DNA of 9,688 nt from an uncultured Amaricoccus sp. (GCF_937891315.1 NZ_CALAGI010000020.1:1-9688); one strand, 5' to 3'; positions 1 to 6,678 are shown, counted from the stretch's first letter. Notes: generated by a model not told the origin, from the sequence alone. Program-made: numbers and translations.

Positions 1-35
1 GGATCGAGATTTTTCCCGCGGACCGACCTTAGGGG

Positions 36-87
36 GCGCCAGTGGCGCGCCCGCGGTCCGCGCGCCAGTGGCGCGCCCGCGGTCCGC
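36..87. repeat. Two perfect tandem copies of a 26-bp GC-only-like palindromic unit
   Basis: Bases 36-61 and 62-87 are identical, base for base. Each copy opens with GCGCCAGTGGCGC, a 6-bp inverted repeat around one central base, and then carries a CCGCGG palindrome followed by GGTCCGC. The sequence runs on into GCGCC (88-92) before diverging. The same GGTCCGCG word (55-62) is complementary to CGCGGACC at 17-24, just upstream of the first copy. The unit resembles a REP-like intergenic palindromic repeat, but the copy number elsewhere in the genome is not visible here. Confidence 0.85.
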
Positions 88-115
88 GCGCCCGTAGCAA
101 GCTCGCGGAGGGCGC
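88..115. repeat. Short GC hairpin after the tandem repeat
   Basis: GCGCCC at 88-93 pairs with GGGCGC at 110-115 across a 16-base loop. It follows the tandem repeat directly and may be part of the same intergenic element or a transcription end for an upstream gene outside the window. No T-run follows it on the plus strand, so a standard intrinsic terminator is not supported. Confidence 0.4.
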
Positions 116-150
116 GAGGGGTGAAGATTTCCCCGGGAGGGTTGAATCGG

Positions 151-240
151 GGCGGGTGTGCCCGGCTTGACCGTTGAAAACGGGCGTGCCTCCGGCACGA
201 CAGGGCACACCCGTCACGATTTCGCGTAACCTCGAAATCG
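151..240 (+). other. Compact multi-helix folded element (candidate structured RNA or intergenic repeat)
   Basis: CGGGTGTGCCC (153-163) is perfectly complementary to GGGCACACCCG (203-213). The helix extends by G152-T214, a wobble only if the plus strand is transcribed, and by G151-C215. Inside it are two hairpins: CCGTT/AACGG (171-175 with 179-183, loop GAA) and CGTGCC/GGCACG (185-190 with 194-199, loop TCC). One base after the closing helix is a further 8-bp hairpin, CGATTTCG (217-224) with CGAAATCG (233-240). The whole reads as a three-way junction plus a stacked hairpin. It matches no riboswitch, SRP RNA or 6S RNA signature that I can recognise. It lies 225 bases before the aminotransferase start, so it could be a leader element, an independent small RNA or a dispersed palindromic repeat. 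The strand is a weak guess from the wobble pair. Confidence 0.5.
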
Positions 241-464
241 CGCAGTGAAGGTTCGGACGTCCCGCATCGCTCGACCGTTGCTGGCGGGGCGGTGGGGACA
301 TCGACAGGGACGCCGCCCTGGACAGTTACGCGAGATCCGGGCGGGGAAGGGCGAAGGCGAAGCAATCAAACAGACTCTGAGAGCGTCGCAGCCGTCGTTG
401 ACCCCGCGGCGCGCGCCCCGTAGCGTGGGTGCCTTCCCTCCGCCAGACCAAGAAGTAGAACGCC
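241..464. other. Gene-poor upstream region of the aminotransferase
   Basis: No reading frame here looks coding: the open frames are arginine/proline-rich and run into the aminotransferase gene out of frame. It holds a minor CAGGG/CCCTG hairpin (305-309 with 316-320) and the candidate promoter described separately. Otherwise I see nothing in it. Confidence 0.6.
398..426 (+). promoter_or_regulatory. Candidate sigma-70 promoter for the aminotransferase gene
   Basis: TTGACC (398-403) agrees with the -35 consensus at five of six positions. A 17-base spacer separates it from TAGCGT (421-426), a weak -10 that agrees at three of six. Predicted transcription would start near 432, giving a leader of roughly 33 bases. 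If this is the promoter, the folded element at 151-240 is not part of this transcript. Confidence 0.35.
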
Positions 465-1847
465 ATGTCCCCCGCCCTGTCCAACTCCCAGGCCCGCGAT
501 GCCGAGGCCCTGCTGCACCCTTACGCCAACGCGATCGCGCTGCGGACCAACGGCGTTCAGGTGATCGAGCGCGGCGAGGGGATCCGGGTCTATGACGACA
601 AGGGCCGGAGCTATATCGAGGGCCTCTCCGGCCTGTGGTGCGCCGGCCTCGGCTTTGCCAATGCCGAGCTGGTCGAAACGGCGCGGCTCCAGATGGAGAA
701 GCTGCCCTACTACCATCTCTTCTCCGGCAAGAGTCACGAGGTCGCGGTCGAACTCGCCGAAAAGTTGAAGGCGATCGCGCCCGGCCGCATGGCCCGCGTC
801 TTCTACCAGTCGAGCGGATCCGAGGCGAACGAGACCCAGGTCAAGATGGCCTGGTACTACAACAACGCCCTCGGCCGGCGCGAGAAGAAGAAGATCATCA
901 GCCGGGTCAAGGCCTATCACGGCACCACCATCGTCTCGGCCTCGCTGACCGGCCTGCCTTACAACCATCTCGATTTCGACCTGCCGGTCGATCGCATCCG
1001 GCATACCTCGACGCCGCATTTCTGGAAGGGCGCGCAGGAAGGCGAGACCGAGGCCGCCTATACCGCCCGCCTCGCCGCCGAGTTCGAGGAGCTGGTGCTG
1101 GCGGAGGGGCCGGACACCGTCGCCGCCTTCATCGCCGAGCCGATCATGGGCGCCGGCGGCGTGCTGGTGCCGCCCGCCGGCTATTTCCCGGCGATGATGG
1201 AGGTCTGCCGCAAGTACGACATCCTGATGATCTCGGACGAGGTCATCTGCGGCTTCGGCCGGACCGGCCAGTGGTTCGGCGCCCAGACCTTCGACTACGA
1301 GCCGACCTCGATCTCGATGGCCAAGCAGCTGACCGGCAGCTTCCTGCCGCTGTCCGCCGTCGCCATCAACGAAACCATGGCCGAGGTGATCGAGACGCAC
1401 AGCGGCCAGATCGGCACCTTCGGCCACGGCTTCACCTACGGCGGCCATCCGGTCGGCTGCGCGGTCGGCATCAAGACGCTGGAGATCTACGAGCGGATGA
1501 ACGTCACCGCGCGCGTCCGCTCGCTCGCGCCCGCCTTCGCCGCCCATCTCGACCGGCTCGCCGGCCATCCGCTGGTCGGCGAGGCGCGCCATACCGGCCT
1601 CGTCGGCGCGCTGGAGCTCGCGCCGGCGAAGTCGCCCAAGGGTTTCGCCAACGTCGGGAAGGTCGGGCCGCGCCTCGCGCAGGAACTGACCGATCGCGGC
1701 GTAATTGTCCGCGCGGTCGCCGACAGCATCGCCTTCTGTCCGCCGATGATCATCACGCCCGACGAGATCGACGAACTGTTCGCGCCGATCGAAGCCGCCC
1801 TCGACGCGACCGAGCTCTGGGCAAGGGCCGAGGGACATCTCGGCTGA
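465..1847 (+). CDS. Class III (omega-type) PLP-dependent aminotransferase
   Basis: The 460-residue product has the normal length and layout of fold-type I, class III aminotransferases that move an amino group from an omega-amino acid or amine to a keto acid such as pyruvate, in the cytosol. Visible motifs in order are SGLWC near residue 58 (substrate pocket), SSGSEANE at 116-123 (PLP phosphate binding), YHG at 151-153 (ring stacking), AEP at 224-226, ISDEVICGFGRTG at 256-268 with D258 contacting the PLP ring nitrogen, SMAKQLTG with K287 as the Schiff-base lysine, and TYGGHPVGCA from 324. R416 sits where omega-transaminases carry the mobile arginine that binds the substrate carboxylate. The ATG start has only a weak purine-rich AAGAAG upstream, but it fits the family N-terminus. 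It is followed at 31 bp by a DMT transporter, so the two are probably co-transcribed. The exact substrate (putrescine, beta-alanine, taurine or another amine) cannot be read from sequence. Confidence 0.95.
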   Translation: MSPALSNSQARDAEALLHPYANAIALRTNGVQVIERGEGIRVYDDKGRSYIEGLSGLWCAGLGFANAELVETARLQMEKLPYYHLFSGKSHEVAVELAEKLKAIAPGRMARVFYQSSGSEANETQVKMAWYYNNALGRREKKKIISRVKAYHGTTIVSASLTGLPYNHLDFDLPVDRIRHTSTPHFWKGAQEGETEAAYTARLAAEFEELVLAEGPDTVAAFIAEPIMGAGGVLVPPAGYFPAMMEVCRKYDILMISDEVICGFGRTGQWFGAQTFDYEPTSISMAKQLTGSFLPLSAVAINETMAEVIETHSGQIGTFGHGFTYGGHPVGCAVGIKTLEIYERMNVTARVRSLAPAFAAHLDRLAGHPLVGEARHTGLVGALELAPAKSPKGFANVGKVGPRLAQELTDRGVIVRAVADSIAFCPPMIITPDEIDELFAPIEAALDATELWARAEGHLG

Positions 1848-1878
1848 CTGACCCCGGCCGGAGGAAACGGACCGCCCC

Positions 1879-2814
1879 ATGATCGCGCCGCTGAACCCGC
1901 TCCGCGGCATCGGCTGCAAGATCCTGTCGGTCATGGTCTTCGTGCTGATGGCGATCTGCATCAAGGCCTCGGCGCCGCGTGTGCCGCCCGGGCAGGCCGT
2001 GTTCTTCCGGTCGTTCTTCGCGATCCCGGTGATCCTCGTCTGGCTCGGCCTCTCCGGGCGGCTGCCGGGCGGGCTCGCCACGCGCAATCCGCTCGGCCAT
2101 GTCTGGCGCGGGCTCGTCGGTACCTGCGCGATGGCGCTCGGCTTCACCGCGCTCGGCCTCCTGCCGCTGCCGGAGGCGACCGCGCTCGGCTATGCCGCGC
2201 CGCTCCTGACCGTGATCTTCGCCGCGATGTTCCTCGGCGAGGAGGTGCGGGTCTTTCGCCTCGCCGCCGTCGGGGTCGGGCTCGCCGGAGTGATGATCGT
2301 GCTGGCGCCGCGGATCACCGTGGGCCCCGGCGCCGGCGCCCAGCTCGAGACGATCGGCGCCTTCGCCGCGCTGATGGCCGCCGTCTGCGCGGCGATGGCG
2401 CAGGTCTTCGTGCGCAAGCTGGTGCATAGCGAACAGACGGCGGCCATCGTCTTCTATTTCTCGGTCACCGGCGCCGCGCTGGCGCTGGTCTTCACCCTGC
2501 CCTTCGGCTGGGTGATGCCCGCCCCGCGCGAGGCGGCGCTGCTCGTCGGCGCGGGGCTGCTCGGCGGGGTGGGGCAGATCCTGCTGACCGAGAGCTATCG
2601 CCACGCCGAGGCGAGCGTGATCGCGCCGTTCGAATATGTCTCGATGCTGTTCGCGCTCCTGCTCGGCTATTTCGTCTTCGAGGAAGTGCCGACCCTGCCG
2701 ATGCTCGCCGGGGCGACGCTGATCGTCCTCGCCGGGCTTTTCATCATCTGGCGCGAACGTCGACTCGGCATCGAACGCGCCCGGGCGCGGAAGGTGATGA
2801 CCCCGCAGGGCTGA
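1879..2814 (+). CDS. EamA/DMT-superfamily inner-membrane transporter
   Basis: The 311-residue protein consists almost entirely of hydrophobic segments. About ten membrane helices are visible, roughly at residues 12-30, 41-60, 77-94, 99-119, 126-144, 158-178, 187-206, 218-236, 247-268 and 273-291. This is the two-repeat EamA arrangement of the drug/metabolite transporter superfamily. Family-typical features are VFFRSFFA near 41-48, FLGEEV ending the fourth helix (118-123) and its counterpart FVFEEV (265-270), which mark the two homologous halves. The tail after 291 is short, basic and cytosolic. GGAGG at 1860-1864 lies a rather long 14 bases before the ATG. It is 31 bp behind the aminotransferase. 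The context suggests transport of an amino acid, amine or related metabolite made or consumed by that enzyme, but this is inference. DMT members exporting threonine, nucleotides or other compounds cannot be told apart here. Confidence 0.93.
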   Translation: MIAPLNPLRGIGCKILSVMVFVLMAICIKASAPRVPPGQAVFFRSFFAIPVILVWLGLSGRLPGGLATRNPLGHVWRGLVGTCAMALGFTALGLLPLPEATALGYAAPLLTVIFAAMFLGEEVRVFRLAAVGVGLAGVMIVLAPRITVGPGAGAQLETIGAFAALMAAVCAAMAQVFVRKLVHSEQTAAIVFYFSVTGAALALVFTLPFGWVMPAPREAALLVGAGLLGGVGQILLTESYRHAEASVIAPFEYVSMLFALLLGYFVFEEVPTLPMLAGATLIVLAGLFIIWRERRLGIERARARKVMTPQG

Positions 2815-2838
2815 GCGTCCGTTTGAAACCTCGGACGC
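2815..2838. repeat. Hairpin immediately after the DMT transporter stop
   Basis: GCGTCCG (2815-2821) pairs perfectly with CGGACGC (2832-2838) across a ten-base loop, starting at the base after the TGA. The position suits transcript-end formation or 3' protection, but there is no T-run, so it is not a classical intrinsic terminator. Confidence 0.4.
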
Positions 2839-2961
2839 GTCGCGCCCGACTCAGTTGCACCGCCGCTCCACCTTCGCGAGCAAGAGCCTGGACACCCAAG
2901 CGCCAGGGGCGAGTTTGGTTCAACCTCGAACCTTGCATCGCGCCTTCGGCCAAGATCCGGA

Positions 2962-2990
2962 TTGACCGCCGCGCGCGACTGCGCCAATGC
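2962..2990 (+). promoter_or_regulatory. Possible promoter giving a leaderless DUF952-pyrD transcript
   Basis: TTGACC (2962-2967, five of six to the -35 consensus) is followed after 17 bases by CAATGC (2985-2990), a poor -10. If used, transcription would start about at the ATG at 2997, giving a leaderless message. This fits the lack of any Shine-Dalgarno sequence before that ATG, but the -10 is weak. Confidence 0.25.
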
Positions 2991-2996
2991 TCCGCC

Positions 2997-3341
2997 ATGC
3001 TCGTCTTCAAGGTCTTCCGCCGCCCGGAATGGGAGGCATTCGCCGCGGATGGCACGACGCTCGGCGCACCGATCGACCGGGCGGACGGCTATATCCATCT
3101 CTCCACCGCCGGCCAGTTGCCCGAGACGCTCACGCGGCATTTCGCGGATCAGAAGGATCTCGTGCTTCTCGCCGTGGAGGTGGCACGCGCCGGCCGCTGG
3201 CTGAAATGGGAAGCCTCGCGCGGGGGCGCGCTGTTCCCGCATCTTTACCGCGACCTCGAAGCCTCGGACGTGGTCTGGTCCCGCCCGCTCGCCGACAATC
3301 CGGCCGAGCGGACGCTGCCGACCGAACCCACGTGCGCCTGA
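2997..3341 (+). CDS. DUF952 family protein
   Basis: The 114-residue product is a complete DUF952 protein, a small family of unknown biochemical function. Typical elements are the start MLVFKVF, the central DGYIHLSTAGQ (30-40), LKWEASRGGALFPHLYR (69-85) and the VVW at 92-94. The conserved histidines H34 and H82 and the tyrosine-rich surroundings suggest a small ligand-binding or catalytic pocket, but no activity is established. I chose the ATG at 2997 because the family begins there. The frame stays open upstream to a TTG at 2823, but that extension is arginine-rich and looks non-coding. No Shine-Dalgarno sequence precedes the ATG. The 3' end overlaps pyrD by ten bases, so the two genes are translationally coupled. 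The tight DUF952-pyrD pairing is, from general knowledge, common in alphaproteobacteria. Confidence 0.88.
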   Translation: MLVFKVFRRPEWEAFAADGTTLGAPIDRADGYIHLSTAGQLPETLTRHFADQKDLVLLAVEVARAGRWLKWEASRGGALFPHLYRDLEASDVVWSRPLADNPAERTLPTEPTCA

Positions 3342-4390
3342 CCGAAGGGCTCGGCCTTTCCGCGCTGCGCCTTCTCGACCCGGAACGCGCGCACGGCCTC
3401 GCCCTCCGCGCGCTTCGGGCGGGGCTCGGCCCGAGCGGCGGGCCGCCGACCTCGGATCGGCTGCGGACCCGGTTCGCCGGGCTCGACCTGCCCAACCCGG
3501 TCGGGCTCGCCGCCGGCTTCGACAAGAACGCGGTCGCGCTCGAGGCGCTGGCGCGCTGCGGCTTCGGCTTCGTGGAGGTCGGCGCCGCCACCCCGCTGCC
3601 CCAGCCCGGCAATCCGCGCCCCCGGCTGTTCCGCCTCGCCGACGACCGGGCCGCGATCAACCGCTTCGGCTTCAACAACGACGGCGCCGTCGCCATCGCC
3701 GAGCGGCTGGCCGAGCGGCCGGAGACCGGCGTCGTCGGCCTCAATCTCGGCGCCAACAAGGCGAGCGCCGACCGCGCCGCCGATTTCGCCGAAGTTCTGT
3801 CCCTCGCCGGGCCGGTGATCGATTTCGCAACGGTGAATGTCTCCTCGCCGAATACCGAACGGCTGCGCGACCTGCAGGGCCGCGCCGCGCTCGACGCGCT
3901 GCTCGCCGGCGTGATGGCAGCGAACGCGGCGCTGGCCTCGCCGGTGCCGATCTTCCTGAAGATCTCGCCCGACCTGTCGGAGGCCGACCTCGCCGATCTC
4001 GCCGAGGTGGCGCTGACGCGGGGCGTCGCGGCGATCGTCGCCACCAACACCACCCTCGCCCGCGACGGCCTGACCGGTCGGCATCGGGCGCAAGCCGGCG
4101 GCCTCTCCGGCCGGCCGCTCTTCGAGCGCTCGACCCGCGTGCTCGCCCGGCTCCGCCGCCTGACCGAGGGCCGGGTCCCGCTGATCGGCGTCGGCGGCGT
4201 CGGCTCGGCCGAGGACGCCTATGCGAAGATCCGGGCGGGCGCCGGCGCGGTGCAGCTCTATACCGCGATGGTCTACGCGGGCGTCGGCCTCGCCACCGAC
4301 ATCGCCCTCGGCCTCGACGCCCTCCTCGCCCGCGACGGTTTCGGAACCGTCGCAGAAGCCGTCGGATCCGGCGTCGCCGACTGGCTCTGA
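3332..4390 (+). CDS. pyrD: Quinone-dependent (class 2) dihydroorotate dehydrogenase
   Basis: This 352-residue enzyme oxidises dihydroorotate to orotate, the fourth step of de novo pyrimidine synthesis, passing electrons through FMN to membrane quinone. The N-terminal 1-45 contains the amphipathic helical extension (LLDPERAHGLALRALRAG) that marks class 2 and forms the membrane/quinone tunnel. The barrel follows with AGFDKNA (61-67, K65 at FMN), GATP-like VGAATPLPQPGNPRPRLFR (83-101), INRFGFNN (109-116), and NVSSPNTERLRDLQ (169-182) carrying the catalytic serine typical of membrane-bound forms. Next come FLKISPD (208-214), ATNTT (237-241), GGLSGRPL (257-263), GVGGV (286-290) and GAVQLYTAMVYAG (305-317). 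The start is a GTG at 3332 inside the end of the DUF952 gene. The frame runs further upstream, but those residues are arginine-rich antifamily sequence. Translation probably relies on coupling, as no good ribosome site is seen. Confidence 0.97.
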   Translation: MRLTEGLGLSALRLLDPERAHGLALRALRAGLGPSGGPPTSDRLRTRFAGLDLPNPVGLAAGFDKNAVALEALARCGFGFVEVGAATPLPQPGNPRPRLFRLADDRAAINRFGFNNDGAVAIAERLAERPETGVVGLNLGANKASADRAADFAEVLSLAGPVIDFATVNVSSPNTERLRDLQGRAALDALLAGVMAANAALASPVPIFLKISPDLSEADLADLAEVALTRGVAAIVATNTTLARDGLTGRHRAQAGGLSGRPLFERSTRVLARLRRLTEGRVPLIGVGGVGSAEDAYAKIRAGAGAVQLYTAMVYAGVGLATDIALGLDALLARDGFGTVAEAVGSGVADWL

Positions 4391-4430
4391 CGCCGCGCCA
4401 CCGGAGATCGTTACTCGCCGCAACGCGTGA

Positions 4431-4460
4431 TTAGGATTTTCTTCAATACTTGTTTATGAT
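4431..4460 (+). promoter_or_regulatory. Candidate promoter for the Na/Pi-cotransporter gene
   Basis: TATGAT (4455-4460) agrees with the -10 consensus at five of six positions. TTAGGA (4431-4436) lies 18 bases upstream as a weak -35. The stretch 4431-4465 is strikingly AT-rich against its surroundings. Predicted start is near 4467, about 21 bases before the GTG at 4488. This makes the gene a separate transcription unit from pyrD. Confidence 0.45.
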
Positions 4461-4487
4461 TCGTCGCACATCCTGGACCAGCGCATT

Positions 4488-6200
4488 GTGGAGCAGGCCG
4501 TGCCCGGACATGTTATCCTCCTGAACCTGTTCGGCGGCGTGGCGCTCCTACTCTGGGGCACGCATATGGTGCAGGGCGCGGTGCTGCGCGGCTTCGGCGC
4601 CGAGGTCCGCGCGGCGATCGGCCGTGTCGCCGGACGGCCGGCCGGCGCGGCGCTGACGGGGGCCGTCACCGCGGCCACGCTGCAGAGCGCCACGGCCACC
4701 GCCGTGCTGCTGATCGGCTTTCTTCGCCGCGGCATGATCGCGTTGCCCGCGGCGCTCGCCATGATGCTCGGCGCCGATTTCGGCACGACGCTCGTCGTGC
4801 AGGCGCTGTCCTTCGACCTCAAGGCGCTGATCCCGGCGTTTCTGGTTGTCGGCGTCGTCCTCGCCAAGGCCACCGGCGCGCCGCGCGCGCAGCAGGTCGC
4901 CCGCGCGCTGATCGGGCTCGGGCTCATGCTGCTCGCGCTCGGCCTCGTCGTCTCGGCCTCGGCGCCGCTGCGCGACAGCGGGCTGACGCTGCAACTGCTC
5001 GACCGGCTGCGCACCGACCCGATCCTCGCGGTCGTGGTCGCGGCGCTCCTCGCCTGGCTGATGCATTCCTCGGTCGCGTTCGTGCTCTTTGTCATCTCGC
5101 TGTCCGGCGGCGGACTGATCGACGCGCGGCTCGCCCTGTTGCTGACGCTCGGCGCCAATCTCGGCGGCTGCCTCGTCCCCTTCGGCCTCGCCCTCGACGC
5201 GCCCCGCGCGGCGCGGCGCGTGCTCTGGGGCAATCTCGCCTTCCGCGCTTGCGGCGTGCTTCTCGTCCTGGCACTGGCCGGGCCGGCGACCGCGCTGATG
5301 GCGCGCCTGACCGACGATCCGGCGCGACAGGTGGCGAATTTCCACAGTCTCTTCAACCTCGGTCTCGCACTCGTCTGCCTGCCCTTCACCCCCTGGGCCG
5401 CGCACCTGCTGACCCGCGCGATCCCGGACGACGCGCCCGAGACCAGGCCGACCCGGCTCGCGCATCTCGACGACGCGCTGCTCGACCGGCCGGCGCTGGC
5501 CCTCAACGCCGCGACGCGCGAGCTCATGCGGCTGTCGGACATCGTCGAACTGATGCTGCGCGAGGCGCTCTCCACCTTCACCGACCGCGACGACCGCCGC
5601 GTGCGCGAGATCGCCCGGATGGAGGAAGAGGTCGATGCGCTGCAGGAGGAGATCAAGCTCTATCTGGCGCGACTGATGCAGGGCGAACTCGACGCGCCGC
5701 GCAGCGCGCAGGTGCTGGAGCTCGTGCTCTTCACCACCAATCTCGAACATATCGGCGACATCATCGACAACGGCCTGTTGCGCATGGCGGTCAAGAAGCA
5801 GCGCAAGGCGCTCAGCTTCTCGCCCGAGGGCTGGCGCGACCTGCAGGACTTCCACGCGGTGATCGCCGAGCAGATGCGCCTCGCGCTCACCGTCTTCGTC
5901 ACCCGCGACTGCGGCATGGCCCGGCGCCTCGTCGCCCAGAAGGACGCGCTCCGCCAGCTGGAGATCGAGGCGACCGAGCGCCATATCGCGCGGCTGCGCG
6001 ACGGCCTGCCGGAGACCATCGAGACCAGCGCGCTGCATCTCGATGTGCTGCGCGACCTGAAGCGCATCAACGCGCATCTGACCACGGTCGCCTATCCGAT
6101 CCTGGAACCCGCCGGCGCCCTTCGCGGCTCGCGGCTGCGCGCCACCAAGACGGCCGAGCCGCAGGCGGTCAAAGGCGCCGGACGTCCCGCCGACGCCTGA
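4488..6200 (+). CDS. Na/Pi-cotransporter family protein with C-terminal PhoU-like domain
   Basis: The 570-residue inner-membrane protein has the standard bacterial architecture of a NptA/SLC34-type transport domain (about residues 9-310) followed by a soluble helical PhoU-like domain (about 340-535). The transport domain has two inverted repeats. Their hallmark segments are TLQSATATAVLLIG (64-77) and LMHSSVAFVLFVI (191-203), with the matching GADFGTTLVV (95-104) and GANLGGCLVPF (222-232). The PhoU-like part shows LSDIVELMLREAL (349-361) and the acidic-histidine stretch NLEHIGDIIDNGL (418-430), typical of PhoU metal-binding helices. The first repeat reads QSA rather than the usual QSS. Transport of phosphate with sodium is the family role, but bacterial members vary and the specificity is unproven. 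The start is GTG at 4488. Another in-frame GTG at 4500 is possible, and neither has a strong ribosome site. No pst/pho genes are nearby. It converges on the DUF3775 gene. Confidence 0.94.
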   Translation: MEQAVPGHVILLNLFGGVALLLWGTHMVQGAVLRGFGAEVRAAIGRVAGRPAGAALTGAVTAATLQSATATAVLLIGFLRRGMIALPAALAMMLGADFGTTLVVQALSFDLKALIPAFLVVGVVLAKATGAPRAQQVARALIGLGLMLLALGLVVSASAPLRDSGLTLQLLDRLRTDPILAVVVAALLAWLMHSSVAFVLFVISLSGGGLIDARLALLLTLGANLGGCLVPFGLALDAPRAARRVLWGNLAFRACGVLLVLALAGPATALMARLTDDPARQVANFHSLFNLGLALVCLPFTPWAAHLLTRAIPDDAPETRPTRLAHLDDALLDRPALALNAATRELMRLSDIVELMLREALSTFTDRDDRRVREIARMEEEVDALQEEIKLYLARLMQGELDAPRSAQVLELVLFTTNLEHIGDIIDNGLLRMAVKKQRKALSFSPEGWRDLQDFHAVIAEQMRLALTVFVTRDCGMARRLVAQKDALRQLEIEATERHIARLRDGLPETIETSALHLDVLRDLKRINAHLTTVAYPILEPAGALRGSRLRATKTAEPQAVKGAGRPADA

Positions 6201-6206
6201 TCCGCG

Positions 6207-6617
6207 TCAATATTCGCCGGTCTCGACCACGTCGCTGCCGTCGAGCAGCTTGTCGATGCCCTCGACCAGGTCTTCGGCGACCTGAGGATGAGACAGGAGA
6301 TAGCTGGCGGTCGGGGTGTCGGCCCGTTCAAGCGCCAGGGCCATCGCCTCCTCCCACTCCTCGGGCTCGAAATCGCCGCGACCGATCCACATCAGCGCCA
6401 CCAGCTCGGCCTGCTGGTCGGGCTCCAGATCCTCGATCTGCGCCTCGATCTCGGCCCGCGTCATATTGTCCGGGCTTTCCTGCAGGGTCGCCGCGACCTC
6501 GTCGTCCGCGGGATTCGAGCCGGAATTGGGCGAGACCAGCTCCTCCTGCGCCATCACCGCGCGCAGCTTCAGCACCAGGCTGCGCAGAAATTCGGGGTTG
6601 AGATCAAGTTCGTCCAC
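6207..6617 (-). CDS. DUF3775 domain-containing protein
   Basis: The 136-residue acidic cytosolic protein is recognisable as DUF3775 by DLNPEFLRSLVLKLR near its start (5-19), SGSNPADDE (32-40), the central DLEPDQQAELVALMWIGRGDF (63-83) and TASYLLSHPQVAEDLVEGID (103-122). The function of this family is unknown. No membrane segment or catalytic motif is visible, and the LVALMWIGRGDF helix suggests a small helical binding domain. I place the start at the GTG at 6617 because GAAAGG lies about ten bases upstream and the family sequence begins there. A longer frame to a GTG at 6659 exists, but it would begin upstream of the candidate promoter's predicted start (near 6643). The gene is alone on the minus strand: six bases separate its stop from the oppositely oriented cotransporter stop, and its 5' side faces fumC. 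Confidence 0.86.
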   Translation of the reverse strand: MDELDLNPEFLRSLVLKLRAVMAQEELVSPNSGSNPADDEVAATLQESPDNMTRAEIEAQIEDLEPDQQAELVALMWIGRGDFEPEEWEEAMALALERADTPTASYLLSHPQVAEDLVEGIDKLLDGSDVVETGEY

Positions 6618-6649
6618 GGCGAGGCGGCCTTTCAAACATTGCGCCCGCG

Positions 6650-6678
6650 AGTGTAGCACGCAGGCGGAGAAAGCGAAG
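6650..6678 (-). promoter_or_regulatory. Candidate promoter for the DUF3775 gene
   Basis: On the minus strand TACACT (6655 down to 6650) agrees with the -10 consensus at four of six. Upstream, at 16-17 bases, is CTTCGC/TTCGCT, a very weak -35. Predicted start is near 6643, leaving about 26 bases of leader before the GTG at 6617. This supports that start over the GTG at 6659. Confidence 0.3.

Noticed and set aside
3..32. A possible C-terminal tail of an upstream plus-strand gene ending in TAG at 30-32
   Set aside because: Only nine codons are visible and just five of nine end in G or C, so there is no coding signal to rely on.
36..87. CRISPR array
   Set aside because: The two repeat copies are directly adjacent with no spacer, and no cas genes are present.
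151..240. SRP RNA, 6S RNA or a known riboswitch
   Set aside because: The conserved SRP loop (GGAAG/AGCAG type) and 6S-like long hairpin with central bubble are absent, and no cobalamin, TPP, glycine, SAM or guanidine riboswitch core motif could be seen.
29..301. A 90-residue minus-strand open frame in the left intergenic region
   Set aside because: It runs through the tandem palindromes and the folded element, is Arg/Pro/Ala-rich and has no family resemblance.
366..2147. A 593-residue minus-strand open frame opposite the aminotransferase
   Set aside because: It lies wholly antisense to a clear class III aminotransferase and the start of the DMT gene, its product is repetitive in Arg/Gly/Asp with no recognisable domain, and long antisense frames are expected at this GC content. 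The same applies to the long minus-strand frames opposite pyrD, the cotransporter and fumC.
2823..2996. N-terminal extension of the DUF952 protein from a TTG at 2823
   Set aside because: The extra 58 residues are arginine-rich, lack the codon bias of the rest, and DUF952 proteins begin at the MLVFKVF segment.
2987..3331. N-terminal extension of PyrD through the DUF952 gene
   Set aside because: It is the out-of-frame shadow of DUF952. Class 2 PyrD proteins begin close to the GTG at 3332.
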